Position numbers and translations under genes: made by a program. Below the pieces are notes generated by a model that searched no databases, was not told the origin of the DNA, and saw nothing but the letters and a program-made list of their open reading frames with translations. A DNA stretch of 64,000 nucleotides from Zhengitettix transpicula (lineage: Eukaryota > Arthropoda > Insecta > Orthoptera > Tetrigidae), in the NCBI GenBank assembly GCA_037074705.1, contig CM073590.1, positions 178,017,246 through 178,081,245 on the forward strand. The letters are read 5' to 3'. Shown in pieces: positions 45,518 through 57,910 of this stretch. The number at the start of each line of letters is the position of its first letter. The stretch's first letter is position 1.

Positions 45518-47753
45518 AAACCGCATATCATTAGTTAATTTGACTTTAAGCTCACCACATACTTAAGTCGGTGAAAAACTATCGAAAAGCACTTCTCACT
45601 GATGTCCTAAGTAAACAGTCAAGCTTGATCTTGATCGTTATTATTTTTTTCTATTCTCATACACGTTACACGCTTAAACATCTTAATATAATTTTCCAAT
45701 TACTTATTGTAAGTCGTACTAGTTTCCAACTGCAGTGTGAGAAACTAAGTCAATATTTGGCACGAATTGATTATATGAGCACCATGGGGATGGGTTGTCA
45801 GCAGGAATGCGCACAACGCTCCCAATGCGTGATAGATTGCTGCTACATTTAAGGCCGTTTCTGTTTTGGAATTGCGCAGTTAACAAGGGCTACGATAAAA
45901 ATTCGGTCACACTGTGCCCCTAATTAATTACGTTTCAGAAATGTTAGGCATGCTGCATTCCTGTCACCGCTGACGACTGGTTCGGCAACCAATCAGCCAT
46001 TGTGAGTTCGCCGAACACAGTAAACAATATTTTAGAGTATACGTGTGTTTTACAGTTGGCGTTTCATTAGCCGTAATGTCAGAGACTCTTTTAAACTTGA
46101 TATAGTAAAAATAATTCCCCAATAATGAATTGATCGAACTTTCACTGATCGGACAGAACTAATTAATTTAATATGGTCTAACCTCTAAAAAAAATTTGAT
46201 AACTTATTCAATTCACTTCATCTGTATAATATTTCGTGCGAACAAACAAATGAATGATCCCGGAAATGAGTAAATCTTTTAGTGGAATATATAGCCCTAC
46301 AACGTATTCTTTTGTAAAGGAACTGTGGACTATTTTAAACGTAAGAAATTCCTGTTATGGAAAAAGAATCATAAATTCGGTATTTTTCTGTTTCCCTGTA
46401 AACAGATTCAGACAGACGGAAAGATAATTATCTGAAACTTCATCGCATGATGAGTGTTTAAGTCGTTTATACCAAGTCTTCTCAAGCAACAGTAATAGTG
46501 AGGTACGGTTGAATATGAAGTAGAACTCTTCGCCCGTGCGGAAATGGAGCACTCCGTAGACATCATTCATCACTTCTCAGAATATTGCGAAATGTCCGGA
46601 AGCCTCCGTGATAGAAGTTGACGTAGGTTTGGGAAAATGTGTTTGCCAATCAAGTAGTACATTTCTGGGTTCACTACTCATTGTTATTTTATTAATTATT
46701 GTTTAAGTAAATTAATTTAAATTAACTGCTACCAAATACGAGATGTATATTAATAATATAGCTTAAAACCTCAAATCATTACATGATTAGCTATGGTCTT
46801 CGTAGTTCTGATAACTAAATGAGACACAGATTGTGAGACAAAATATTTTCGTAGACAATTGCATTGATTCCCACTTGTAATATTTGTGCTCGCGTGACCG
46901 AAGCCACAAAATTCGAATTGGTACGAGCTATTGCCAAAAATAGAGAAAAATGTAAGAATTGATAGGAAAGATGATCTTAAAGTTTGGTGAGAGGAAAGTT
47001 CGGCGTCAAGGTTGCATGACGCTCTCTGAATAGGCGGAACGGTGAATCGGGGTAATTTTTTCATAAACGAGTTTGTAAAAAAAGATTTATTTAAGAATTA
47101 AAAGATTACAGGAGAAGGGAAATCAGGTTGACCAGCCCAGTGAGTCCTTAGGGTGAAACTGATTCTTGCGACGCCTTCTGACCGCGGAGGCTCCCTTCCT
47201 TGCTCCACCACACCCAAGAACCCACCAACAGTGGCGCTAGCCCCACACACGCCCTGACGGAGCGTCTTGGAACCAACACGCGCGAAACTTAGCGTGGGTT
47301 TTGCCGATGCTGATTCAGAAGCCCGACACCACGTCTCGTCTCCGTCCGGTGGAAAAATACTGGAGGTGTCCCAGTATCTAACGAGCAAATCCTCGCATAA
47401 TTCAACCAAAAAGTAATAATAAATTAATAAATCACGACTCACTAATCTGCTTTTGCTCCAAATGAAGATCAACACGCAACACTTACCGAAAAATCTTTTT
47501 GTTAAAAATAATATTATCAGAAGTAATAAAATTATATTGCCTACGTTTTACGTGATTATCCGGGATTGGATATCAGAATTAAATTATCGTCGCTGCATTG
47601 CATTGTGCTTGTTGAAGATAAAGTATTTTCTTAATTTTGACTGACTTGTTTATTCAAAAAATTAGGTGCTTGATATCGACATTCACTATCGGTAAATTAT
47701 CTATCAAGACAGTCTGCTGTCGTCTATGATTGTAGTAAACGCAAGCGGGATAC
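45518..47753. other. Intergenic; GC-rich patch at about 47120-47400
   Basis: The patch is CpG-rich and open on the minus strand for 125 codons (47098-47475), ending near a minus-strand AATAAA. The product is not recognised. It may be an LTR-like or exon-like segment; I cannot decide. The rest is AT-rich. Confidence 0.4.
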
Positions 47754-48450
47754 TGTAACGCGTTTATTTAGGTTTAAGTTTTTCTTTGTCTCGGAAGTGT
47801 TGTTTGCTGTGGTCTTGAGAATTCTAAACCGTGCACGTGCGTGGGGGTGGAGGAGATAAATATATCCATCCAAGTAATTTCGTGTCCTGTCTCGATTGTT
47901 GACCTCAACATGACAGAATAGTTAGTCTTTGTTGACTACGGAACTGCAGCTGCGTGCTATAAATCTTGTGACAATGGAAGGAACAGTAAAACTGACGAAG
48001 TTTTCTAACAATGAAAAAAGTAAATGACTGGGAGGATATAAGGGAGGAGATAAGCTTTTGAGAAAAAGACAGTTGTTCTGCGCTCACCGAAGCTGGTGGA
48101 TGTGATTAAGAGAGGCTCCGTAGAGTTGTTGTCTCTGATATAGTTTGAGGCTGAATCGTCGTGAGAAAGAGGCCACAATTTGTTAGTGAAGAGTTCACAG
48201 AACTGCACCACACAATTTAGTACGACGGCTTGCCAGCAATCAATCCCGGAGACCGACGCCTTAGCCAGTGATCAACCCCTGAGTCGACGCCAGTACGTCG
48301 GTACGAGAGCTACAGCAAGCAACACAACGCAGAATAGCAGTACGCATTTGGTACGGGCAGCAGATCTCTTCTATGTAAAAACCATAGGTGCCTGAGATAA
48401 GAGTTTTCATGTTTAACTTTAATAAACTTATATAACATTTTACATATAAT

Positions 48451-48501
48451 GCCCACAAAAATAATTCTTTACATTTTATGTAAAGAATTATTTTTGTGGG
48501 C
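48451..48501. repeat. Perfect 24-bp inverted repeat, 3-base loop
   Basis: Arms 48451-48474 and 48478-48501 (GCCCACAAAAATAATTCTTT + ACAT and complement), loop TTT. It lies in the spacer of the large fold-back. Confidence 0.95.
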
Positions 48502-48545
48502 TGGATTTTTACGTTAAATCAAAATAAATATTTGACCAATAAAGA

Positions 48546-48549
<4 letters not shown>

Positions 48550-48585
<36 letters not shown>
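48550..48585. repeat. (TA)n microsatellite
   Basis: An alternating TA run directly before the right arm of the fold-back. Confidence 0.95.
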
Positions 48586-48588
<3 letters not shown>

Positions 48589-48979
48589 ACTATATCAGAG
48601 ACAACAACTCGACGGAGCCTCTCTTAATCACATCCACCAGCTTCGGTGAGCGCAGAACAACTGTCTTTTTCTCAAAAGCTTATCTCCTCCCTTATATCCT
48701 CCCAGTCTTTTACTTTTTTCATTGTTAAAAAACTTCGTCAGTTTTACAGTTCCTTCCATTGTCACAAGATTTATAGCACGCAGCTGCAGTTCCGTAGTCA
48801 ACAATGACTAACTATTCTGTCATGTTGAGGCCAATAATCGAGACAGGACACGAAATTACTTGGATGGAAATATTTATCTCCTCCACCCCCACGCACGTGC
48901 ACGGTTTCGAATTCTCAAGACCACAGCAAACAACACTTCCGAGACAAAGAAAAACTTAAACCTAAATAAACGCGTTACA

Positions 48980-49599
48980 TAGCGGAATACATTAACTGGG
49001 GTTATTATATTTTATTAACTATAAATTTTAATTTTTTTTACAAAAGAAAGTATGGTGAGCTTTTAGAATTCAGACTGGCCAAGGAACAATGCGCGCGACT
49101 AAGGTAAGGAAGGGTGGTAAACAACCCGGCGTCCCTTTGTACAGATTAAAATATTGTGAGTGTCCGGCGAGGCTAAATCTTTAGTCACAAGATTCTAGCA
49201 CTTTCGAACAATACGCATCACCGTTTCGGGCGTTTCTTCCAACACCCCTGCGGGGTGTGTGCTAATTAATATATTGATATGTGTGGGGGGCACAAATCTG
49301 ATTCCTATTGAATGAAAACATCGAAAGTCACTGGGAGAAATTTCGGAAAAACGAGATGTGAAGGGAGCTTACACAGGAAGCGGAAGTGAGGTAGTTCTGA
49401 GATGTTATAAGATAGTTTTTAGTTTTGGAGTGTGGAGGACAGTTCGTTTTGTGATGTTATAAGTTGGTGGAAGTTATGATTTTGGAAAGGAAGTTAGTTT
49501 TATAGTTTTCGATAAGAGAGTTTTGGAATGGAGGACTTTTGCACTGTCCTATTGACGAGAACCTATAGGCCGGCTACGTGACAATTTCCAGGAAATATA
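48980..49599. other. No gene seen; purine-rich loosely repeated part
   Basis: Around 49395-49530 a GATGTTATAAG...TTTTGGA(A/G)(T/A)G pattern recurs with variation. Nothing else is recognised. Confidence 0.5.
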
Positions 49600-50020
49600 A
49601 GGGATTTTTTTTTGGTGTAGACAGGCTATGTATAGGGTAATCCACATAGTGGCAACTCCCTTCTTATAGCTTAGGAAAGGGATTTGAAAGGGGGGATGCG
49701 GAAGGGTGGAGGAAGGTAGCGAAGGGTAACTATGTCCCCCGGGCTATGGTTTAAGGATCCTACCCGGCATTCGCCTAAAAGAAATGCAGGACAAACCCTA
49801 GAAAAACCTGCATCAGGTAGCTCGGGCATTTGGTACTTGTCCCACGCCCTTCCGATGGCGGGAGAGATGTTAGCTGTGGGGTCGCAGCTTTCCCTCACCG
49901 TGCCTTGACCAATTTAGGAGGCAGCTGGCCGACTATTCCAATAGGAATAGCGGACAACTCTTACCGTATGCCCAAGGTCTGCGACCCCGGAACATACACC
50001 TCTCAAAACAGGCCGAGGTA
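49600..50020 (+). repeat. GGC-family repeat, alternative head, tail missing
   Basis: It starts TTTTTTTTTGGTGTAGACAG and follows the family through CTCTCAAAACAGGCCGAGG, where the match ends abruptly. The iterated hairpin tail is absent. Confidence 0.88.
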
Positions 50021-52102
50021 GAACTGCAAGTGGTAATGTACGCGATGATAATCCCACCAAAGTTGGTTCATTAAAGCCATATGACCACCGTATTTTGGCC
50101 CACCAACCCCTGTCAGAAATTGTATCTGTTTTTTATTTGTTCAGTTTTGTTTATGTTTGTAAAATAGCCGGGGCTATTTCATGATGATAATAAGAACAAG
50201 AAGTTAATCTTTTTTATTTTGTAAATAAAATATAAATGATAAATTCTTGTAATTAATTTCTCCCTGCCAAAATAATTTAATACTTTCGGAGTTAAACAAC
50301 AATTTTAAAAAAGATAAATATCTTAAAAATAACTAAGTGAAATCCCATTATCCGCTTACAGGGTAATGTGGTTAAATTGACAGTACTATGAAAGGAAGGC
50401 CGTAAACACCAGCCGTGGTCACTTCTCTGTACATATACAAATATATTTTCTTTATAGTATTTAATAATAACTTCATCAGTTGAACCTTCCATCTGTAATA
50501 ATAATCTGCGAATAAAAAACAATTAGCACACTACGAGTAATCATTATTATGGATCAGAGAGTACGAACATTTTTTAACCCATATTTTCATCAGCGATTAA
50601 GTACTAATAAGCAGGAACACAGAGTTAGTTAGTCAAAAGCAAACATTATGCTTTATGTAAGAAAGAGAGTTATACTTGAAGCTTAGAGAAGTCAGTGAAT
50701 TGTTTTAGTAAGCTTAGACAATTTATATTGTGTCATACGTATTAGAGAAATTTCCTGATAGAAGTATTTGGTCGAGATGTTAAGTTTTTATTGGAACATA
50801 AAACACAACAAGGCAGCGGAACGGGTCAGTGTGGAGACTCTGAGAAAAATTCCAAAAATTTCTAGTAACCAAATAACTATGAAGCAATCTCGGTCATCTA
50901 GCAACTTATATAAAAATACGGATACTTATGCCAAAGTATAACCGGAAAACCCAACCCTGGAAAAGTTAAAGTTTCTTAGTAATAAATAGTATTATAATAT
51001 TATATATAAAAAATATACGACACTACACAAGTTTCCAATAGAGATAAAGCTGTACTCCAATATAGACTGAAAATTTTAAACACCCAATGGGAATTATAAA
51101 ATAATTCACAAATCAAATATTCCTTTGCCCTAATCTTCTGTGTGTGAATTGAGACAACGAATAAAAGTTGTGTTTTGTTGAGTACAAGTGACAACCAGCC
51201 TGATGAAGTACCACCATTTTCCTTTCGTCGGAGATCAACAAATTCGGTGAATTTTTCGTAAACAACATAACAATTAACTTGACTTTCCGTCATCTTAGGT
51301 CGATAGAACTAAATTGTCCACCTTCTAATTTATCATTCCTCTTTTAGTTTTGTTCTGTTTATCCAGCAGTGTTGAGACTGATATGTATGACGACTGGTTT
51401 CTGAAATATCGGAGAACCATTTATTTTCCTGGTGCATTATTATGTAATTGGTTCCCTGGTGCATTCCGCCAGTTCTAAGAAATGGCAGCAGGATCATGGG
51501 TTTCATGTTGCTGAAACAAAAATAAATACATCTACGTCTGTTCCATGATACAAATCTGTGATGTCTAATCCCCACACAACAGAACATTGGCTTCTTTTCT
51601 ATAACACAAAAAATCCGATATCAACACGGATCCAACATAAAGTCGAACCAGATTCGAACTAATTACGGAAGCATGTAAATTATATTTAGACCAAATCAAC
51701 AGGCAAGCTATGTCTATGTCACAATTTCACACGCAGAACACTTAACCTGAACAATGTATCAGGCAATTCAAAATCCATTAATGACAAAGAGTGTCACGTA
51801 CAGCAATTTCAAAACGGACATAAAAAAAACGTTTCAGCGTCACAAATCTGCGAGCAGAAAATTGCTTCTTCCGGGTTGAAAATGTTAATGTGAACGTTTT
51901 CTCATTTCCTGAAACTGATTAAAATTTTACGCTCATCATGCGTGAATTATTTTAAAATATGTTGCGGTAATTGTTTATTATTTTTCGTGTTTTCTGTCAG
52001 AAATATCAGTCTCTTGTACCTTTTTATCATTTCTTTTTCGTGTAACAAACAAAAGTATTGTCACTAAAACATTTTTTATATTTATTTTAATTTTATTAAG
52101 TA
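50021..52102. other. AT-rich stretch, no gene seen
   Basis: Frames at 50292-50522, 51000-51293 and 51333-51587 (minus) have no recognisable domain. Confidence 0.6.
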
Positions 52103-53511
52103 CTTGCTGGGTGCCCGGCGTTGCCCGAGATGTCCCGATACACTCCAATTTCGGTTGCTTTTGCGCTATTTTTATGTAACGCTCCTCGAACATACCCGTA
52201 TAAGACAATTTTAAATAATATATATAGATAGATAGATATACATACACTATTTAAAACAATTATTAAATTTGTAGACATATAATTTTTCCATCTTAAATTA
52301 AACTATTTGGTGGTTTTAGCAATCTGCAGTTGGTAGCATTGTATAAAATTAATGCAAAACATTACGAAATACGCTGTCTTCAATAAAAAAATATCAATTT
52401 TGAACATTTAAGTATTGTTTTTATCATAATTCTGTGTATCTTCCAGTGCGTATTGCAAGATATAATTGGGAAACATATTGGTCCCTGATCCCGTTAAATA
52501 TTCCACGTCAAAAGTCAAGCTATTTAAAAGAAAATTAATGCCATGGATTGTATAACCTTTCATAATAAATTATATTTATCACTCGATGTGGTATTGGTAG
52601 ATTTAATTATACTTATTATTCAATCAAAATATTTTTGCTCAGCTTCATTTTTCAGAAATTGAACATCTATAACGTCGTTCCCAAAAATGGAAAACAAATA
52701 TTGCTATCCTAACCTCAAATTTTTGTTTCACGACACAAATTGCACGCAATAATTTGTTTACATTTACACAAATTTATAGAAATACGTTGCGTAAAGTATA
52801 ATTAATTGTACTTTTAATTCAATTTAAATGTTCCTATTTCTGTACATACCTTTGACTGATAGTGCATTAATTGAATAACGACCATAAAAACTTTCGGAGT
52901 TCCGTACGTCATTTTGAATACTTTTATAGTTACAAACATATAATTCAGCAGTCGTACCTTAGACAAATCTTATTATCTTCTGAAATATTATACAGGATAC
53001 AATAGTACGTTATATTATGAAATTTTATAAATCTCGACCGACACACATTTGAATGTATTATAAGGCGCCATATTGGCTTTATCAAAGATAGCGGGATAAT
53101 TAACTATTCCAAATTAACTTTGCGCAAGGATGGTAAAGTGTTTCGTATTGTTTTTTATTACTATTCGATGGAGTAATACTGGAAAAAAATTTACTTTTTA
53201 TTTAATCAAAATATTTCTGCTTTATTTCATTACGAAATACAGAACTATATTTAGGATGCGTCAATGTCTTGAAAACTTATGACGTCATCGTCTCGCGCAG
53301 TAATTTAACACTAATTCGTAACTTATTTCAATTATAATTATTTCCACGTTTATTCTAGGGGTTTCTCACCCCCACAGTACCGGTTCTCGATTTTGGCAGA
53401 ATATATATACCAATTTTTGTTTAATTCTGTCCACGCGATAAAGTTTGTATAAAGAACAACGTAAATACATACATACATACAAATATACATCCTTTTTTAT
53501 TATATAGAAGA
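52103..53511 (-). mobile_element. Helitron-like element, copy C (longer relative)
   Basis: On the minus strand it starts at 53511 with TCTTCTATATAATAAAAAAG, carries the GTAT run, the TTATCGCGTGGACAGAAT-like block and AAAATCGAGAACCGGTACTG found in copies A and B. It ends with CGGGCAACGCCGGGCACCCA + GCAAG. The terminal CTRR is changed to CAAG. It is about 500 bp longer than B and diverged internally. No Rep/helicase frame is present. Confidence 0.55.
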
Positions 53512-53650
53512 TAGATTAAAAACCATGAATTAATTTGAAGTAAGAGAATAGCGTTTACATTTAAAATAATCAATTTGTCGATATTTCACTAAAAAATACA
53601 AACAATTTATGTCTTCATTTCCTAATTATATAAATACCTAATACCTATTC

Positions 53651-53847
53651 TGAATAATAAAGATAGCCAAAACAGCAAAAAAATTGGGTAATATAAATAC
53701 AACACAACGTTTCTGAGTTAACTTGTCCCAGCTTCTCTAAGCTCTTCGTAGCACCTGACGAAAGGAACAAGGATCCCAGAAACGTTGTGTGGTATTTATA
53801 TTAACCTTTCTTTTGTCTGTTTTGGCTATCTTTCTTATTCATTATTT
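53651..53847. repeat. Fold-back element, PLE-type, best preserved
   Basis: Arms of about 65 bp, from GAATAATAAAGATAGCCAAA inward to CAACACAACGTTTCTG and its complement. The right half has AGCACCTGACGAAAGGAACA + AGGATCCCAGAAACGTTGTG and ends GGTATTTATATTA..TTTTGTCTGTTTTGGCTATC. It matches the terminal repeat beside the GIY-YIG ORF at 32585. Confidence 0.85.
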
Positions 53848-54889
53848 TCTATCAGACGTATTTTTTTTTCATATTAATACCTATTCTGTGAGTTCTAGTT
53901 ACAATAGAAGCATTTGGCATTTATAAACGATAATAAATATTATCGAAAATATTTCCCTTTTAAGATTGTCCGTTTAATGTTAAAACTCACTTGCATTTGT
54001 AGACAATATTTGTCAAACAGAAAAAAAATCAATCAAATGGTTTAGGATGGACAAATATCGAACGGACTGAAAATCGAAACCTGGATTATAACTTGGAACG
54101 CGGTCGACAACATGTAGCTACATTCTAACTGACTTAAAACACACAGTTAAAAAATAATTTATTTGGCAGTTAAATTATTAACACTTCATTAGCTGACCAA
54201 CAAGTACCTTTAAAATGGCCGTTGTTATATTCTACATTTTTTGAAAGTGAAATTTATTGCTTTCTGGGTATTTATGATGCATATATCTAAATATAAAACA
54301 AGGGAGGCAAATGAATATTCGAGCTCACAACTTGTGCAGAAAATAACGTACATGTTATGCACCTATTAATGGGACGATCTATTTTCAGAAGTAGCCATGG
54401 TAATATAATGTGTGGTGCGCGTTGCATTCAAGAAGAACCAAACATTTCTGTGACTGCGACATGTAGTTTATGGAAGTAATATAATTGTTACAGTGCTGCT
54501 TATGTAGTAATGATACTTTTAATTTTTTTATACGTGACATAATTAGAAGTTGATGGACTATTGAAATTAATAATTTTTGAATACGGAATCTTATAACAAG
54601 AGTTTTAAGGTTATAAAAGTATCTGTTTGGATCCTTAAAATAAAATTCTCTTTTTTAATGACGAATATTAAGAAAATAAAAATAATGCTGTGTTACAGCT
54701 AATGAACACTGAGGGTTGTTCTCATTCATGCGAGGCATGTTACTAGATTTTTATATTATAAATTGATTATATTGTGTATTAATAACGATTTATATTTAAA
54801 TATTGATAAACGTAAGTGTATTACATTTTATAGATCATGAAGTATATAGTATCAGGAATATAATTTAAATAACGTAATTTTGAAAGGAG
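53848..54889. other. AT-rich stretch, no gene seen
   Basis: No domain and no repeat recognised. Confidence 0.6.
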
Positions 54890-55604
54890 GTGAATATTAA
54901 ATATTTGGGGGTTATATTTTATTCTAAAATTAATTTCAATTGACATATAGATTAATTTTAATAGATCTAATCAACTATTGGGTTTTATTCGAAGAAAATG
55001 TAAACATTTTAATTGCATTGGTACTTTTAGAATTCTATATTTAACTTTAACTAACCCTATATTGATGTATTTTAGCATGTAATGGTCTCCATATACTCAA
55101 GTGAATATTGATAAATTTTTTCAGAATAATGTCTTTTAAGTTAAATGTGGAAAATATTTATTTAAATCATAGCTATTCTATAAATCCCTACACTTAAGTC
55201 TTCAAGAATGGCATCTGATTTTAAATTTATTTTTAAAATATGTAATGATATGATTGATTGTCCAGATTTATTAAAATCACTAAAGTTTAAAGTTCCTGGA
55301 ATAAATTCAAGACAGAGCAACATGTTTGTGATAAAATATTAAAAACATAATTCTACAGAGAATAATCCATTAACCAGAATTTGTAAAATGATTAATGAAT
55401 ATGATATAGATTTGTATAACTTGATTTGCCAATTTATGAAATTTTTATATACAAATATTCATATTTATCAATAATTGACATGAAAGGTTGTTTTTTAAAT
55501 TGTTCTGTATATAAATTTATATAAGCGTTCTGTATATTACATATTATTTCTGAAAATTGTAATTGCACGTATGGTCGTTTTACTTAAAATAAATAAATAA
55601 ATAT
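54890..55604 (+). mobile_element. 5'-truncated LINE with AAAT-type tail
   Basis: A degraded RT C-terminal coding part (to about 55465) is followed by a short 3' UTR and a terminal TTAAAATAAATAAATAAATA at about 55584-55603, a common insect LINE tail. No TSD identified. Confidence 0.7.
54893..55465 (+). pseudogene. LINE reverse transcriptase, C-terminal half, degraded
   Basis: From 54893 the frame reads NIKYLGVIFYSKINFN, the KxLGVxxDxKLxF block after the RT palm in Jockey/CR1-like LINEs. Next comes a diverged LLGFIRRKCK-like part, then a YSPYTQ-like block. Near 55200 it reads DFKFIFKICNDMIDCPDLLK, and further on LYNLICQFMKF. Frameshifts and stops are scattered throughout. Catalytic RT motifs lie upstream and are missing. 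Confidence 0.72.
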
Positions 55605-55626
55605 GTCTTGGAAAAAGTGTGTATTT

Positions 55627-55654
55627 GAATATAGAATATAGAATATAGAATATA
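55627..55654. repeat. (GAATATA)4 minisatellite
   Basis: Four exact tandem GAATATA units just outside the 3' end of the mariner remnant. Confidence 0.95.
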
Positions 55655-55769
55655 GTTGGTACACTTGTAGACTATTTTCCCACTTAATCGCAATCCTGTG
55701 CATGTGGTGATCCGTGGCACAAGCTTCTCAATGCCCTACTCGAAGAACTCCCGCGCCACCTCCTTCCCT

Positions 55770-56312
55770 CACTTCAGAACCTCTTTCAGCATCTTCTTGT
55801 CATTAGAAAATTTAATTCCACCCATTTGTGCCTTCAGGGAACTGAAAATGTGATAATCTGAAGGCGCCAAGGAAGGGGAATGCAGGATGCGGTTCAAAAC
55901 ACATCCCAACCAAATGAGTCCAGGAGCGCCTATATGGCTAAGGCTGTGTGAAAACGGGCGTTGTCGTGCAACAAGCACACTCCTCGCGTCAGCATTACCC
56001 TCTTTTTGTTTTGAATGCTTATTTTCGGTTTGTAACCTGTACATTGTTCATTTGCGGTGTCCCTCTGAGGAAATAATTTGACCAAAATTATGCCTTTTCT
56101 GTCCCAAAACACTGAGGCCATGGTTTTTTACCCGAAATTGTGGTTTTGAATTTTTTATCAGATGGTAAATTGGAGTCACGCCATTGTGAAGACTGTCTTT
56201 TTGACTCAGCAGTGTAATGAGCCACCCACGTTTCATCTCCAGTTACAATAGAGCTCAGAAAATTATCACCTTGCCGGGATTTCTTGCAGACATCTTTCAC
56301 GCAACTGGACAC
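55770..56312 (-). pseudogene. mariner transposase remnant, second family
   Basis: Reading on the minus strand from 56312: FLSSIVTGDETWVAHYTAES (first catalytic Asp in TGDETW), then after frameshifts a VFWDRKGIILVKLFPQ block, VCLLHDNARFHTA (second Asp in HDN), and finally SPSLAPSDYHIFSSLK. The third Asp of the SDY is kept, although the usual PDL upstream reads PSL. The N-terminal HTH half is missing and terminal repeats could not be paired. It differs in sequence from the mariner at 25.6 kb, so two families invaded this lineage. Confidence 0.85.
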
Positions 56313-57809
56313 TACGACGTGAGTTAACGTGTTTCTGCAATGCTCGCTCTGTCAAGAGATCCCCTTTTACCACTCATTGTTGCCAACCCTAAAAAACAAA
56401 AACTCGCAGCCCGTTATAGTCACAGCACACTTACTTTCTTAACAAGCCTCGTAAATTATGAAATTACTTTCAAAATGTAACCCTCACATGACCTACGCTG
56501 AACGTAGACATTTCGTCTTCACATTAGTCTTTAAAAGACGATTGCCAATTAATGAGCTTTTTGTTCCTTCAAAACTACTGAAAAAACTCTGTAATGGTAT
56601 CAAAATGACCAGCAACGGCAGGAATCCTTTTCTATAGTATTTTTCTATTCCATATAAAAAATTTGAACGTTTATATGTTGGAAACAATGAAGGGGTTGTG
56701 GTAATTGGAAATGAATATTCCTGTTTTGTTTTCCTTCCAAGCACTACGATTCTTTCCACGTAGAGATCCAAGCTGGCATCAAATAGTAAAATTAACAACT
56801 GTTTTATCAAGCGTTACATCGTGTATATCAAGGATCATCCAAAAAAATTTGTAATTTCAGCATTGGATAATCATAGCGCCTTAAATAAAACATTTCCCTC
56901 TGATTTTACTAGCGTTCTTCATTTATAAATGATTCCATCAGCTTTATTTCATCATAAACAACTAGTAACGGTTTACTGATTCATAATCTTAATTACTATC
57001 GTGGCATCTGTCGAAGGAAACCAAGTGTTTTGTGAATGCATTGTTAATGGCGTGTTCTTGGTCGTAACTGAGTGTGTTATTGCAGTTTTTCAGCCGTCAA
57101 ACTGACTCGCTATGTCAGGTCAGGCAAGAAACCCACTGGCAAATGACGTAAATGAATCGGCTTTGTGGGAGCGCTAATGAACCATTGTATGTATTTCCCT
57201 GATTAACCTCATTGTTTCGCGTGTGTTTTTGATGTGGAATATTAATTAATCGCGTTGGGATACGTGCAGACGGCGCTGTTTACCCGCTCGGAGGTTTATC
57301 GAACTGGAGGCGCTCCGCCACGTTTGGCAGCCCGGAGTATTATTTATTTTTCTTTTGCACAGCAAAAAAAAATATCGTGTTGACATAGTCCGCCGATTGT
57401 AATAAATATCTAGTACCAAGTGAAAATTGAAGAGCACAAGCAATGCCTGAAATTCCATATTTCGCAATTGCAACTTAGTTGTCAGCGAGGAACTTTTAAA
57501 TTGTAGTGAATAATAATATATTTCATCGATTGGCGAAATAATGCTTCTTTACATTGTTGTTAAAAATGCATTGGCTTAATTTTGTACAGTTTCTGAAGAG
57601 TAGAATTGAACAGGTTGCTTGTTTAAAAAAAAATTGTGTTAATTTAATAAGGAACATCAGACCACATCGCTCTCATATGGAACTTACTCGTCCGAAACGT
57701 TTAGTAGGATTTTAAAAGTAACGAGTCTGATCTAAACCTGATCAGTCTCACTCTTCCTACATTTTCATAAGTATCAAGGTTATATGTACTTCCAGATGAA
57801 TGTCATGGG
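56313..57809. other. Intergenic; balanced, unique-looking segment at 57000-57360
   Basis: The 57000-57360 segment is CpG-containing, has ATTAATTAATCGCG and matches no repeat here, so it is a candidate conserved non-coding block. The rest is AT-rich with frames lacking domains. Confidence 0.4.
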
Positions 57810-57910
57810 TTTCCAACCGGAGTGTACATATAATCAGTGACTTCAGTCTGAAGAAGATGACTGTGCCGATCCTCGAAACGTCACTGATTATATATACAAC
57901 CCAGATTGGA
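57810..57910 (+). repeat. Fold-back with hammerhead-like core, second subtype
   Basis: Outer arms GGTTTCCAACCGGAGTGTAC / CAACCCAGATTGG are imperfect. The inner arms are perfect over 12 bp (ATAATCAGTGAC at 57830 and GTCACTGATTAT at 57880). The TTCCAACCGG end is shared with 40412-40547. Confidence 0.7.
57843..57887 (+). ncRNA. Hammerhead-like core (degenerate, candidate)
   Basis: TCAGT (57843-57847) lies directly before CTGAAGA (57848-57854), an exact CUGANGA match. GAAACGTC (57875-57882) supplies GAA, a minimal ACGU stem III and the cleavage-site C. ACTGA follows directly and pairs with TCAGT as a 5-bp stem I. All the constant parts and stem I are in register for a type I hammerhead. Stem II (57855-57874) pairs poorly, with only GAT/ATC evident, so activity is doubtful. 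Short-stem-III hammerheads are known from Penelope-like elements. Confidence 0.45.

Larger units (their letters stand above)
47754..48979. repeat. Large young fold-back: 392-bp inverted arms
   Basis: Left arm 47754-48145, right arm 48588-48979, exactly equal in length with nine substitutions and no indels (97.7% identity by eye). The 442-bp spacer contains a nested perfect hairpin and a TA run. No ORF in the arms has a recognised domain. A transcript would fold into nearly 400 bp of dsRNA. It could be a fold-back transposon or a recent inverted duplication. Confidence 0.93.

Noticed and set aside
47098..47475. A 125-codon minus-strand gene in a CpG-rich patch
   Set aside because: No recognisable domain, low-complexity composition and no splice or promoter evidence I trust; left as an unassigned GC-rich patch.
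55627..55654. The GAATATA repeats as a mariner terminus
   Set aside because: They lie outside the coding remnant, are not inverted at the other side, and look like a simple tandem microsatellite.
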